A stretch of 47,783 nt of DNA from CAIKKV01 sp044346855. GTDB taxonomy: Bacteria > Verrucomicrobiota > Kiritimatiellia > CAIKKV01. The position numbers were made by a program, and so were the translations under genes. Below the pieces are notes generated by a model. It had not been told where the DNA came from and searched no databases. It saw only the letters and a list, made by a program, of their open reading frames with translations. Shown piece by piece: positions 41,126 through 47,783 of the stretch (position 1 is the stretch's first letter; every line of letters begins with the position of its first letter). The DNA lies in contig JBIIYJ010000005.1 of assembly GCA_044346855.1 (NCBI GenBank), positions 1 through 47,783 of the forward strand. Direction: 5' to 3'.

Positions 41126-42565
41126 ATGAACTTCATTTATTTCAACCCCGATCAGATGCGGGCCGATTTCATCGGCTGCTACGGCCACCCGCTGGCGAAA
41201 ACGCCGAACATCGACCGGCTGGCGGCCGAAGGGGTCCGCTTCGACCAGTGCCACGTGCAGCACACCGTCTGCACCCCCTCCCGCTGCAGCTTCATGACCG
41301 GCTGGCACCCCCACGTGCGCGGACACCGCACCCTCTGGCACCCGCTCCAGCCCGACGAGCCGAACACCCTCAAATACCTGAAGCAGGCGGGCTACGAGAC
41401 GCATTGGATCGGCAAGAACGACCTCCTGTCGCCCGCCGCGTTCGCGGATTCCGTCACCGCCGTCCACGCCGTCCCGCCCGGCGCCGCCATCGACCAGTTC
41501 CCGTTCAAGCCCGGCGACCCCGGTTTCTACAGTTTCCTGTACGGCCCCCTCAAGGGCCACAACGCCGACTGGAACGCCGTCCAGGAGGGCATCGACTTCC
41601 TGCGCGCCCGCAAGCCCGGCGACAAGCCCTTCCTGCTGTTCCTCCCCGTCACCTACCCCCACTGCCCCTTCACCTGCCCCCAGCCCTGGTACGACATGTA
41701 CGACCCGGACTCGCTCCCGCCCCTGAGGCCGGCCGACCTGGAAGGCAAGCCCCTCTTCCACCGCCTGATCCGGGAATACCGCCACCTCGACCGCCTCGAC
41801 GAGAAAACCTTCCGCAAGCTCCGGGCGGTTTACCTCGGCATGATCTCCTACGTGGACGCCATGCTCGGCCGCCTCCTCGACACGCTCGACGAAACGGGGC
41901 TCGCCCGTGACACCGCCTTTTTCTTTTTCTCCGATCACGGGGAATGGGCCGGCGATTACGGCCTGGTCGAGAAATGGCACGCCGGGCTGGACGACTGCCT
42001 GACCCGCATCCCCATGATCGTGCGCGCCCCGGGCGGCGTCCGCGGCCACGTGGTGCGCGAACCGGCCGAATGCTTCGACATCATGCCCACCACCCTGGAA
42101 CTGGCCGGCGTCGAGTGCCGCCACACCCACTTCGCGCGCTCCATGCTGCCGCAGCTGGGGGGCGCGGCCGGCGACTCGGAGCGCGCCGCCTTCGCCGAAG
42201 GCGGCTACGATCTCACCGAACCGCACTGCTTCGAAGGCAGCGCCACACTCCCCTTCGACATCCGGCAGAACCCCGAGCACATCTACTACCCCAAGGGGCT
42301 CCAGCAGCAGGAGCGGCCCGAGAGCTCCGCCCGCTGCGTCATGATCCGCACGCTGTCGCACAAGCTCATCGTCCGCCCGGGCGGCGTCTCGGAACTCTAC
42401 GACCTGGCCCGGGACCCCCTTGAACTGCGGAACCTGTTCGGCAAACCGGAAGCCGAAGCCGCGCAACGCGACCTGGAGCGGCGCCTGCTCGCCTGGTACA
42501 TCCACACCAGCGACGTGGTCCCCTTCGACCGCCAGCCGCGCGGCTTCCCCCCGGGAATTCTCTAA
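41126..42565 (+). CDS. Formylglycine-dependent sulfatase family protein
   Basis: 479 residues. Sulfatase signature C49-T-P-S-R53 (TVCTPSRCSFMTG), where Cys becomes formylglycine; metal ligands NPDQ (D9) at the N-terminus and SDHGEW (D270, H271) later. The form is close to arylsulfatase/phosphonate-monoester-hydrolase relatives (EIPM-like RIPMIVRAPGG). No signal peptide, so it is predicted cytoplasmic, like the fucosidase. The nearest SD-like GAAGGG is ~13 bp upstream, a long spacing. Substrate unknown; sulfated or phosphorylated sugars are plausible. An anaerobic or FGE-type maturase must be elsewhere. Confidence 0.92.
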   Translation: MNFIYFNPDQMRADFIGCYGHPLAKTPNIDRLAAEGVRFDQCHVQHTVCTPSRCSFMTGWHPHVRGHRTLWHPLQPDEPNTLKYLKQAGYETHWIGKNDLLSPAAFADSVTAVHAVPPGAAIDQFPFKPGDPGFYSFLYGPLKGHNADWNAVQEGIDFLRARKPGDKPFLLFLPVTYPHCPFTCPQPWYDMYDPDSLPPLRPADLEGKPLFHRLIREYRHLDRLDEKTFRKLRAVYLGMISYVDAMLGRLLDTLDETGLARDTAFFFFSDHGEWAGDYGLVEKWHAGLDDCLTRIPMIVRAPGGVRGHVVREPAECFDIMPTTLELAGVECRHTHFARSMLPQLGGAAGDSERAAFAEGGYDLTEPHCFEGSATLPFDIRQNPEHIYYPKGLQQQERPESSARCVMIRTLSHKLIVRPGGVSELYDLARDPLELRNLFGKPEAEAAQRDLERRLLAWYIHTSDVVPFDRQPRGFPPGIL

Positions 42566-42576
42566 TCTGGAACTCA

Positions 42577-42611
42577 GGAAATCAGGAATTATTTCTCTTT
42601 TCCTGATTTCC
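42577..42611 (+). terminator. Hairpin after the sulfatase gene
   Basis: GGAAATCAGGAA (42577-42588) and TTCCTGATTTCC (42600-42611) form a perfect 12-bp stem with an 11-nt loop. No clean T-run follows, so it could be a weak terminator or a dispersed repeat. Confidence 0.5.
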
Positions 42612-42691
42612 AGATTTAGCCCGCCTTTTCCAGTCGGCAGTTTTGTTCATTTCTTACTTGAAGCTGTTGGCAAGAGATAAATCACTTGGGA

Positions 42692-42720
42692 TTGCATCGA
42701 CACGTTAAGCATGCTACGAT
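42692..42720 (+). promoter_or_regulatory. Sigma-70-type promoter of the response regulator-pilT unit
   Basis: TTGCAT (42692-42697), 17-bp spacer, TACGAT (42715-42720) with an extended -10 TGC. Leader ~56 nt. Confidence 0.5.
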
Positions 42721-42782
42721 GCTCTTTTGCCGTTAACGTTCAGGCAGGCCGGGCGAGCCGCCCCGGCTGCGGAAAGGCCTTC

Positions 42783-43337
42783 ATGTCCAGTCAGCCTCTC
42801 GACCCGGGCGGAAAGCCCAAGGGCGTTGTTCTCGTCGTGGACGACGATGCCATCAACCGGAACATGCTGAAAAACTTCCTCGAACACGAGGGATACTCCA
42901 CCCGCGAGGCGCCCGACGGCGACGAGGCGCTCCGCCTGGTCGCGGAATCGTTCCCCGACGTCATCCTGCTCGACGTCGTGATGCCCAAGCTGAGCGGCCT
43001 GGAAGTCTGCCGGCGCCTGAAGGCGGACCCGAAAACGGCCCACCTCCCCATCCTCCTCGTCACCGCCCTGACCGAGCGGGAGGCGCGCCTCAAGGGCATC
43101 GAGGCCGGGGCCGACGACTTCATCGCCAAGCCGATGGACCGCGAGGAGGTGGCCCTCCGGCTGCGCAACGCCATCCGCACGAAACGGCTTTTCGACGAAC
43201 TGCAGGCCCGGTACGACCAGCTCCGGCAGATGCAGGAGCTGCGCGACAGCCTCACCCAGATGCTGGTGAACGACACGCAATCGATGAAGCGGATGCTCGG
43301 CGGAACGACCCGTCCGGCAGACCGGAACGGCGCCTGA
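42783..43337 (+). CDS. Single-domain response regulator with HisKA-like tail
   Basis: 184 residues. Receiver (~14-125): acidic pair DD at 20-22 (VLVVDDDAINRNML), phospho-acceptor D64 (ILLDVVMP), Lys116 (AKPMD). Then a coiled-coil linker and ELRDSLTQMLVNDTQSM (~152-168). That tail resembles the start of a HisKA domain (LTxMLVHDLRNP) with Asn163 where the His would be, then the protein ends. ATG at 42783 chosen for SD GGAAAGG. It lies 17 bp before pilT, so a role in twitching control is inferred. Confidence 0.9.
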   Translation: MSSQPLDPGGKPKGVVLVVDDDAINRNMLKNFLEHEGYSTREAPDGDEALRLVAESFPDVILLDVVMPKLSGLEVCRRLKADPKTAHLPILLVTALTEREARLKGIEAGADDFIAKPMDREEVALRLRNAIRTKRLFDELQARYDQLRQMQELRDSLTQMLVNDTQSMKRMLGGTTRPADRNGA

Positions 43338-43354
43338 ACCAAGGAATCAACCCC

Positions 43355-44851
43355 ATGGCGATCGTAGACACCCTGTTGCGGGAGATGGTCCTGTACGGCG
43401 CGAGCGACCTGCACCTGCGGGCCACCCTCAAGCCCCAGATCCGGGAAAGCGGCGACATCGTTCCCATGGACAACACGGAGCCGCTGTCCCCGAAAATGGT
43501 CCAGGACATGATGAACGAGATCATGCCGCCCAAGGTCAAGAAGCAGTTCGAGGAGCAGCATGACGCCGATTTCGCCTACGAGCTGGCCGAGGTGGGCCGC
43601 TTCCGCGTCAACGTCCTCGTCGGCAGCACGGGAATGGGCGCCGTCTTCCGCATGTTCCCCCGCAAGGTCCCGACCGCCGACGAGCTCGGCCTCCCCAAGG
43701 TCGTCCGGGATTTCTGCAAGCTGAACAAGGGCCTCGTCGTGGTGACCGGCCCGACGGGAAGCGGGAAATCCACGACCCTCGCCGCCATGATCGACCTGAT
43801 CAACAAGACCCGCTCGGACCACATCATCACCATCGAGGACCCGATCGAGTTCGTGCACACCCCCCAGAAGTGCCTGGTCACGCAGCGGGAGGTTCACGCC
43901 CACACCGAGAGCTTCGCCAACGCCCTGCGCGCGGCCCTTCGCGAGGACCCCGACATCATCCTCGTGGGCGAGATGCGCGACCTTGAAACGATCGAGATCG
44001 CCATCGAAACCGCGGAAACCGGCCACCTCGTCTTCGGCACGCTGCACACGAACACCGCGGCCACCACGGTCAACCGCATCATCGACAAGTTCCCCGCCAA
44101 CCGGCAGAACCAGATCCGGACCATGCTCTCCGACTCGCTCAAGGGCGTCGTCGCCCAGACCCTCTGCAAGAAGATCCCCCGGGGCCGCGTCGCCGCCATG
44201 GAGGTGCTCGTGGTCAACACCGGCATCGCCAGCAACATCCGCGAGGGCAAGACGCACCAGATCTCCTCGGCCATGCAGACCGGCAAGGGAATCGGCATGC
44301 AGACGTTCAACGACGCGCTGATCAAGCTCGTGGCAGACGGCCTGATCACCCCCAAGGAGGCCTACTCGAAGGCCCTCGACAAGGACGCGATCGCCCGGCA
44401 GATGACGGCCGCGGGAATCGCAGTGGAAGCGGAGGCTGGAAAGGCGGGGGCCAACGGGGAGGAACCCCAGCCGGAGCTCACGATCCCGCTCGAGGACTTC
44501 ATCAACCAGTGCGTCGAAAAGGTCCGGCAGGACCCCACGAACGCCGAGGCCCTCAACAACATGGCCTGGATGCTGGTCTCAAGCGACAACCCCCAGCTCC
44601 GCAACGCCGCCGAGGCGATGCGGGCGGCTCACCAGGCCCACAGCCTCACGGGAGGCCGCAACCCCGCCGTGCTCGATACGCTGGGCGCCGTCTACGCCGA
44701 AGTGGGCGAGTTCGACAAGGCCCTGGAATGGGCGCGCAAAGGCTTCCACCTCGCCCAGACCACCGGCCAGCTGCAGCTCGCCGACGCCCTCGCCCAGCGC
44801 ATCCACCTTTACGAAATGGGCCAACCCCACCGGCAGAAGGACAAGGCCTGA
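43355..44851 (+). CDS. pilT: Type IV pilus retraction ATPase PilT with C-terminal TPR extension
   Basis: 498 residues; typical PilT is ~345-370. Residues 1-360 are PilT: Walker A TGPTGSGKSTT (131-141), Asp box/Walker B DIILVGEMRD (200-209), His box GTLHTNTA (228-235) and the C-terminal GIASNIREGK in place of AIRNLIRE (290-299). Residues ~380-480 read as TPR helices (DPTNAEALNNMAWMLV, NPAVLDTLGAVYAEVGEFDKALEWARKGF). SD AAGGA. No PilB or PilC lies nearby. The tail may tether a partner to the motor. Confidence 0.95.
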   Translation: MAIVDTLLREMVLYGASDLHLRATLKPQIRESGDIVPMDNTEPLSPKMVQDMMNEIMPPKVKKQFEEQHDADFAYELAEVGRFRVNVLVGSTGMGAVFRMFPRKVPTADELGLPKVVRDFCKLNKGLVVVTGPTGSGKSTTLAAMIDLINKTRSDHIITIEDPIEFVHTPQKCLVTQREVHAHTESFANALRAALREDPDIILVGEMRDLETIEIAIETAETGHLVFGTLHTNTAATTVNRIIDKFPANRQNQIRTMLSDSLKGVVAQTLCKKIPRGRVAAMEVLVVNTGIASNIREGKTHQISSAMQTGKGIGMQTFNDALIKLVADGLITPKEAYSKALDKDAIARQMTAAGIAVEAEAGKAGANGEEPQPELTIPLEDFINQCVEKVRQDPTNAEALNNMAWMLVSSDNPQLRNAAEAMRAAHQAHSLTGGRNPAVLDTLGAVYAEVGEFDKALEWARKGFHLAQTTGQLQLADALAQRIHLYEMGQPHRQKDKA

Positions 44852-44872
44852 GGGGGGCCCAATCAGGATTGA

Positions 44873-44908
44873 ATCGGGGTCGGTATCGGTATCGCAATCG
44901 GTATCGCC
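44873..44908 (+). repeat. Short ATCGGT hexamer array after pilT
   Basis: Six consecutive 6-bp units: ATCGGG, GTCGGT, ATCGGT, ATCGCA, ATCGGT, ATCGCC. Same period as the arrays at 40888-41063 but a different unit. Confidence 0.75.
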
Positions 44909-44965
44909 ATGCGCCTGATCGAGCTAAACCGCGGTGGCACAGCCTTACTGTCCTTTTTCCGGGGC

Positions 44966-45107
44966 CACGGGTCGGAAGACCCGTGCCACGCCCTTCGCAA
45001 GTCGTGGCACGGCCTTTCCAGGCCGTGTCCCCGGGAAAAGCTTAGCGTCGGAAGGCGTAAATATACTGCCACATGCTTGTGTCGACGCCGGGCTCGCAGC
45101 GCCCGGC
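44966..45107. repeat. Cluster of GC-rich dyads (REP-like)
   Basis: Three hairpins: CACGGGTC-GGAA-GACCCGTG (44966-44985), CACGGCCT-TTCC-AGGCCGTG (45008-45027) and GCCGGGC-TCGCAGC-GCCCGGC (45087-45107). The first two can instead pair with each other through CGTGCCACG (44982-44990) and CGTGGCACG (45003-45011). With the hexamer array they fill most of the 290-bp gap 44852-45141; I see no gene there. May also stop transcription from both sides. Confidence 0.75.
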
Positions 45108-45141
45108 CTACTTCGATCATGCCCGACAAACGAAAAGGTCC

Positions 45142-46698
45142 TCAATCAACGCCGGGCAGAACCAGAAAGGCGTCGAAGTCGGGAGAGACCGGATCTTTCC
45201 GCATGGGCAACTTGACCGGGTTGCCGTCGAATCTCCCCGTTAGCACGGGGGACGCCTGCCGGATCGTCTGCCGGATGTCGAGGATATTGTAGATCCGGAA
45301 CGGGGTTCCCGTGGCCAAGGCCGGGGACAAATCGACCGCCACCTCGGGCGCCCCGTCCCAGTTGAACACGGCGGCGTGCGCGCGGCCGGGCTCGTCGCGG
45401 TTGGGGAAGACGAAAACCCGGGTTCCGGTCGGCCTGCCGTTCCGAGTCGGCAGGATCTGGCAGTCCCGATCCAGCCCGAGCTTTTGCCACTGGGCCAGGG
45501 CGATCTTGTCGGTGTCGTTCGTCGGCTCCTTAATCTCATGGTTCGAGTAGACGAAGGCGTTTGAAGAGTCGGGAAGGTAATAGCGGTTGCCGGAGAATGT
45601 GTAGCCGGCAAGGTCCGGCCTGGCCTCCTGGGGAGGGACGCCGTCGCCTGTGGTGGCGGAGCTGATTTCCACCAGGATGCCGGGAGTCCAGATTGTGTTT
45701 CCGGTGGCCGTGAAATTCTCCCAGCGGCTCACGCGCAGGCCGTTGGGGGCTCCGGCCACATAGTTGCCACTGAATACGGCGCTTTTATGAAGCGTTGGTT
45801 TTCGGGTGCTCGACATCCGGACGTTGGCTTTCCAGGCCCGCGTCCTGTCCGGCTGGTAGAAGACGTTGCTGACCACACTGATCCGGTCCATCGTCATTCC
45901 GGTGCTGACAAACAGGTTTTCATAATTGTTGCTCGGCGCCGCCGCGCCGCCCAGCGTGATGATGTTCCGGACCAGCTCAATGCCGAGAACAAATCCGCTT
46001 GTTCCATGGGGAGCCGCGTTCAGGCCGGCGCTGCGATAGGCCAGGCAGTCGCGGATGACCTTGACGCCCTCCCTGTTCTGCACGTAGAACGCGCTCCCGC
46101 CGGCGGATTTATGGCCCAGCCAATTACCGAAGTCATGGACAAGGCAACCCGCGAATTCCGTGTCGCGGCTGAAGGCCATGGCCTCGATCCCGTTCCATCC
46201 GCCGAACAGGTTGCAGTTGACGATCCGGACGCCGCGAGCGGCCCCAATGGCGACCACGGGCTCGTTTTGCCGGGTTGCTTCGCGAAGGTCCCACGTCAGG
46301 TCGCCGATTTCCAACCCGATCACCGACACATACGAGCCGGTCACGGACAGGGTGCCGTTAAGGTGGACGGCGGCGCCGGGCGCGGGCATCACCCGGATGG
46401 GGTTATCGGGAGTGCCCGAGACGCCCAGGACAAAGGAAAGCCGCTTGATTCCGCTAGTGGGTCCGTCATACGTGCCTGGCTGGAGGAACAGCGTGTCGCC
46501 TGGTTTGACGGGGCCGGCAGGGGAAAAGCCCGTGGCGATATCCAGAGGCTTATCGGCGCTGCCGGTGCCCGCGGGCGAACCCGTTGGCGAAAGAAAAATA
46601 CCCTTAACGGGAACGGCACCTGTTTCCGAAATAGCGGGATTGAACGCCATCACGGCCAGAAAGCAAACGCAAGCAGCGGCGGACCTGAGTTTTTTCAT
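45142..46698 (-). CDS. Secreted right-handed parallel beta-helix protein
   Basis: 518 residues. Signal peptide ~1-25 (basic KK, hydrophobic core, AIS). Then a DUF1565-like opening (GIFLSPTGSPAGTGSADKPL, PGDTLFLQPGTYDG) and beta-helix rungs (VRIVNCNLFGGWNGIEAM, TEFAGCLVHDFGN, VVSNVFYQPDRT, TFSGNRYYLPDS). This resembles polysaccharide-lyase or surface adhesin beta-helices; no catalytic residues can be assigned. ATG at 46698 chosen for the SD GAAAGG and the signal peptide right after it. Codon use is less GC-biased than in the rest of the window. Confidence 0.88.
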   Translation of the reverse strand: MKKLRSAAACVCFLAVMAFNPAISETGAVPVKGIFLSPTGSPAGTGSADKPLDIATGFSPAGPVKPGDTLFLQPGTYDGPTSGIKRLSFVLGVSGTPDNPIRVMPAPGAAVHLNGTLSVTGSYVSVIGLEIGDLTWDLREATRQNEPVVAIGAARGVRIVNCNLFGGWNGIEAMAFSRDTEFAGCLVHDFGNWLGHKSAGGSAFYVQNREGVKVIRDCLAYRSAGLNAAPHGTSGFVLGIELVRNIITLGGAAAPSNNYENLFVSTGMTMDRISVVSNVFYQPDRTRAWKANVRMSSTRKPTLHKSAVFSGNYVAGAPNGLRVSRWENFTATGNTIWTPGILVEISSATTGDGVPPQEARPDLAGYTFSGNRYYLPDSSNAFVYSNHEIKEPTNDTDKIALAQWQKLGLDRDCQILPTRNGRPTGTRVFVFPNRDEPGRAHAAVFNWDGAPEVAVDLSPALATGTPFRIYNILDIRQTIRQASPVLTGRFDGNPVKLPMRKDPVSPDFDAFLVLPGVD

Positions 46699-46735
46699 TG
46701 CGGAACCTTTCTGGACGGCATGGCAATCGGCGCCT

Positions 46736-46765
46736 ATTCTCTCAAACATCAATTACTGCCGTCAA
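46736..46765 (-). promoter_or_regulatory. Candidate promoter of the beta-helix gene
   Basis: Minus strand: TTGACG (46765-46760), 18-bp spacer, GAGAAT (46741-46736). It lies between the small-protein stop (46768) and the ATG at 46698. Confidence 0.35.
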
Positions 46766-46767
46766 AG

Positions 46768-46944
46768 TTAAATGGAAAAAACCGACTCACCCGCCTTCTC
46801 TCTTTTATCCTCCTGCTCACGCTCCCGCCTGATCTCTTTGATCTCCCGTTGAACCGTCAACGCCAAGACCATGATTGTCAGGACTTTGATGATGATCCCT
46901 AGCCCTCCCGGCAGTGGCAGAATCGGTATCCGTGGAAACCTCAT
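46768..46944 (-). CDS. Small single-helix membrane protein next to SymE-like gene
   Basis: 58 residues, starting at the ATG at 46944 behind a strong SD GGAGGGAG. One hydrophobic helix (~14-33: GLGIIIKVLTIMVLALTV) and a highly charged C-terminal helix (REIKEIRREREQEDKREK). It starts 26 bp after the SymE-like gene on the same strand, so both are probably co-transcribed. Not recognised. Confidence 0.65.
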   Translation of the reverse strand: MRFPRIPILPLPGGLGIIIKVLTIMVLALTVQREIKEIRREREQEDKREKAGESVFSI

Positions 46945-46970
46945 TTCTCCCTCCTTCCTGTTTTCGTGTT

Positions 46971-47183
46971 TCAGTACAAATCCCCCTGGACATAGACCCT
47001 TGGCCGCTCCTTTGCCGCCGTCGGGGCGCTGATGTTCGTGATCAAGATTTCTCCATGGCGGATTGTCAACTTCACCTTGTCGCCGCACCTGAATCCCGAT
47101 AGCATCACCCATCGCCCCTGTATGCGGAGTGAGGGCCATCGACGATCTCCTGGCTTGTAGGAAACCGTCAGGAAACGTTCCAT
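46971..47183 (-). CDS. symE: SymE-like toxin
   Basis: 70 residues from the ATG at 47183, behind SD AAAGGAGG; the frame is open 33 codons upstream but crosses the SD. TVSYKPGDRRWPSLRIQGRW followed by GFRCGDKVKLTIRHGEILIT matches the SymE domain, an AbrB-like swapped beta-barrel. E. coli SymE is an SOS-induced, nucleoid-condensing/RNA-cleaving toxin held down by antisense RNA SymR. An antisense RNA would lie on the plus strand across 47150-47200 but cannot be confirmed here. Confidence 0.75.
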   Translation of the reverse strand: MERFLTVSYKPGDRRWPSLRIQGRWVMLSGFRCGDKVKLTIRHGEILITNISAPTAAKERPRVYVQGDLY

Positions 47184-47380
47184 TGAACCTCCTTTCGTGG
47201 TATGGGAAAAGAATGGGTCAATCCCGTGAAGGATCAGCCCTGGGTGAGTCCCCGGTTTCTCATTTATGGATATATATGGCAAATCGTGACGTTAAATAAT
47301 GTTTTCGTTAATTCAGCGATTTATGACACCAATTACGAAACAATTACGAAGCGATTTGCAATAGACAATTCAACTAAGAA
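47184..47380. other. AT-rich intergenic segment
   Basis: Between the SymE-like gene and the orphan gene at 47381. Strong A+T bias with a TATATAT stretch near 47270 that could serve as a -10 for symE on the minus strand. A 60-codon plus-strand frame (47202-47384) lacks an SD. Confidence 0.5.
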
Positions 47381-47656
47381 ATGATACCAATAACAATCGA
47401 GGTTGAAGGGCTAACAATGGGTTGTTGGCGTTATCAGCCGATCAGGAAAGCCGAAGTGCCAAAGCCGTTCCATTCACGCAAGCAAAAAAGAACAGGCAGT
47501 AAAAACTCTGTTCGCGAAGCACCTGCGCTGTATACTCCAAATGTAATCGTTACACCATCTGAATGGTCGCCGTCAGTTCTTGATTCAAAACAACTTCTTT
47601 GGATGGGTGACGTTGAAGCTTTTCTCGATAAGTTACCAGAGGAGCCATTGTTCGAC
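47381..47656 (+). pseudogene. Orphan gene truncated by an IS3-family insertion
   Basis: About 92 codons from ATG 47381, or 80 from the better-placed ATG at 47417 (SD GAAGGG 6 bp upstream). The frame is interrupted exactly where the IS inverted repeat begins: the TGA at 47657-47659 is the first three bases of the element. The native C-terminus is therefore lost. The product has no motif I recognise (WRYQPIRKAEVPKPF, LWMGDVEAFLDKLPEEPLFD). Lower GC than the main window. Confidence 0.55.
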
Positions 47657-47783
47657 TGATCTTGCCCCGGATTTTCGGACACGGAGAGCGAAGCGCTTCG
47701 ATGGACTTTATGCAACACATTGTTGTTCGTAGTCAAGCGGCGAGAGATCGCCGAGGGCGCTGTGGATCCGGCGCCGGTTGTAA
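47657..47783 (-). mobile_element. IS3-family insertion sequence, right end, cut by the window edge
   Basis: The terminal inverted repeat begins TGATCTTGCCCC at 47657 and ends GGACA at 47681, the form typical of IS3-group ends. The OrfB 3' end lies just inside it. The left end and target duplication are outside the window. Confidence 0.85.
47708..47783 (-). CDS. IS3-family transposase OrfB, C-terminal fragment
   Basis: The last 24 residues read YNRRRIHSALGDLSPLDYEQ... before a TAA at 47710-47708. This is the conserved C-terminus of the DDE integrase-core transposases of the IS3 family (YNxxRxHSALGxxSPxxYE). The 5' part lies beyond the window end. Confidence 0.9.
   Translation of the reverse strand, partial: YNRRRIHSALGDLSPLDYEQQCVA

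Noticed and set aside
40934..42505. 523-codon minus-strand frame opposite the sulfatase, ending in an ILILILI stretch
   Set aside because: Antisense to a gene with a clear sulfatase signature; the ILIL stretch is only the translated hexamer array.
44909..45292. 127-codon plus-strand frame after pilT
   Set aside because: It runs through the dyad repeats and into the antisense of the beta-helix gene, and its product has no motif.
47202..47384. 60-codon plus-strand frame whose stop overlaps the next start (ATGA)
   Set aside because: The overlap looks like coupling, but there is no SD and it lies over the probable symE promoter; kept only as a possibility.
47434..47736. 100-codon minus-strand frame crossing the IS end
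   Set aside because: It starts inside the IS, crosses its terminal repeat and is antisense to the truncated gene, so it is a junction artefact.

Overview
The window is high-GC bacterial DNA, densely coded on both strands, from a Gram-negative-type cell: it has a secretin, lipoprotein signals and periplasmic binding proteins. The gene mix suggests the PVC superphylum (Kiritimatiellota, Lentisphaerota or Verrucomicrobiota), possibly a metagenome-derived genome. It includes a formylglycine-type sulfatase, a GH29 fucosidase, two uroporphyrinogen-decarboxylase-fold proteins, a very large PQQ-propeller protein, giant pseudopilins, and short hexanucleotide arrays between genes. The phylum is an inference from gene content; no rRNA or other phylogenetic marker was compared.

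Layout. 3-2690 (+): 3' part of a large unrecognised protein ending in an InlB-type repeat. 2767-13282 (-): eight close-packed genes joining a molybdate/tungstate-type ABC importer with two tandem binding proteins, a cysteine-containing membrane-anchored protein of unknown function, a MacB/LolD-type FtsX transporter and a 1450-residue PQQ-propeller/methyltransferase-fold/malectin-like protein. 13310-17190 (-): a beta-propeller glycosidase-like protein and two URO-D-fold proteins, running in the same direction into the eight-gene block. 17366-21732 (+): a NAGPA-domain lipoprotein, a GH29 fucosidase and a 681-residue putative glycoside hydrolase. A divergent promoter pair lies at 17250-17339.

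21734-32686 is a type IV pilus locus. Three pseudopilin/PilX-type genes run left, and pilM-pilN-pilO-pilP-like-lipoprotein-pilQ run right from an AT-rich divergent region with a candidate sigma-54 promoter. The right-hand operon ends in a sensor-kinase-like gene whose catalytic residues look degenerate. An intact hybrid kinase followed by panC faces it (35576-32658). 40809-35628 (-) is a housekeeping run: stand-alone purH cyclohydrolase domain, queD, queE, a Nudix protein, tRNA-Arg(UCG), gltX, der. A long inverted hexamer repeat separates it from a sulfatase (41126-42565). A response regulator and a pilT with a TPR tail follow (42783-44851).

44852-47783 looks accessory: dyad repeats, a secreted beta-helix protein, a small membrane protein, a SymE-like toxin, and an orphan gene cut by an IS3-family element that runs off the end.

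The best candidate for an undescribed system is the eight-gene transporter/PQQ block (2767-13282). The degenerate pilus-operon kinase and the hexamer inverted repeat are the next most unusual features.
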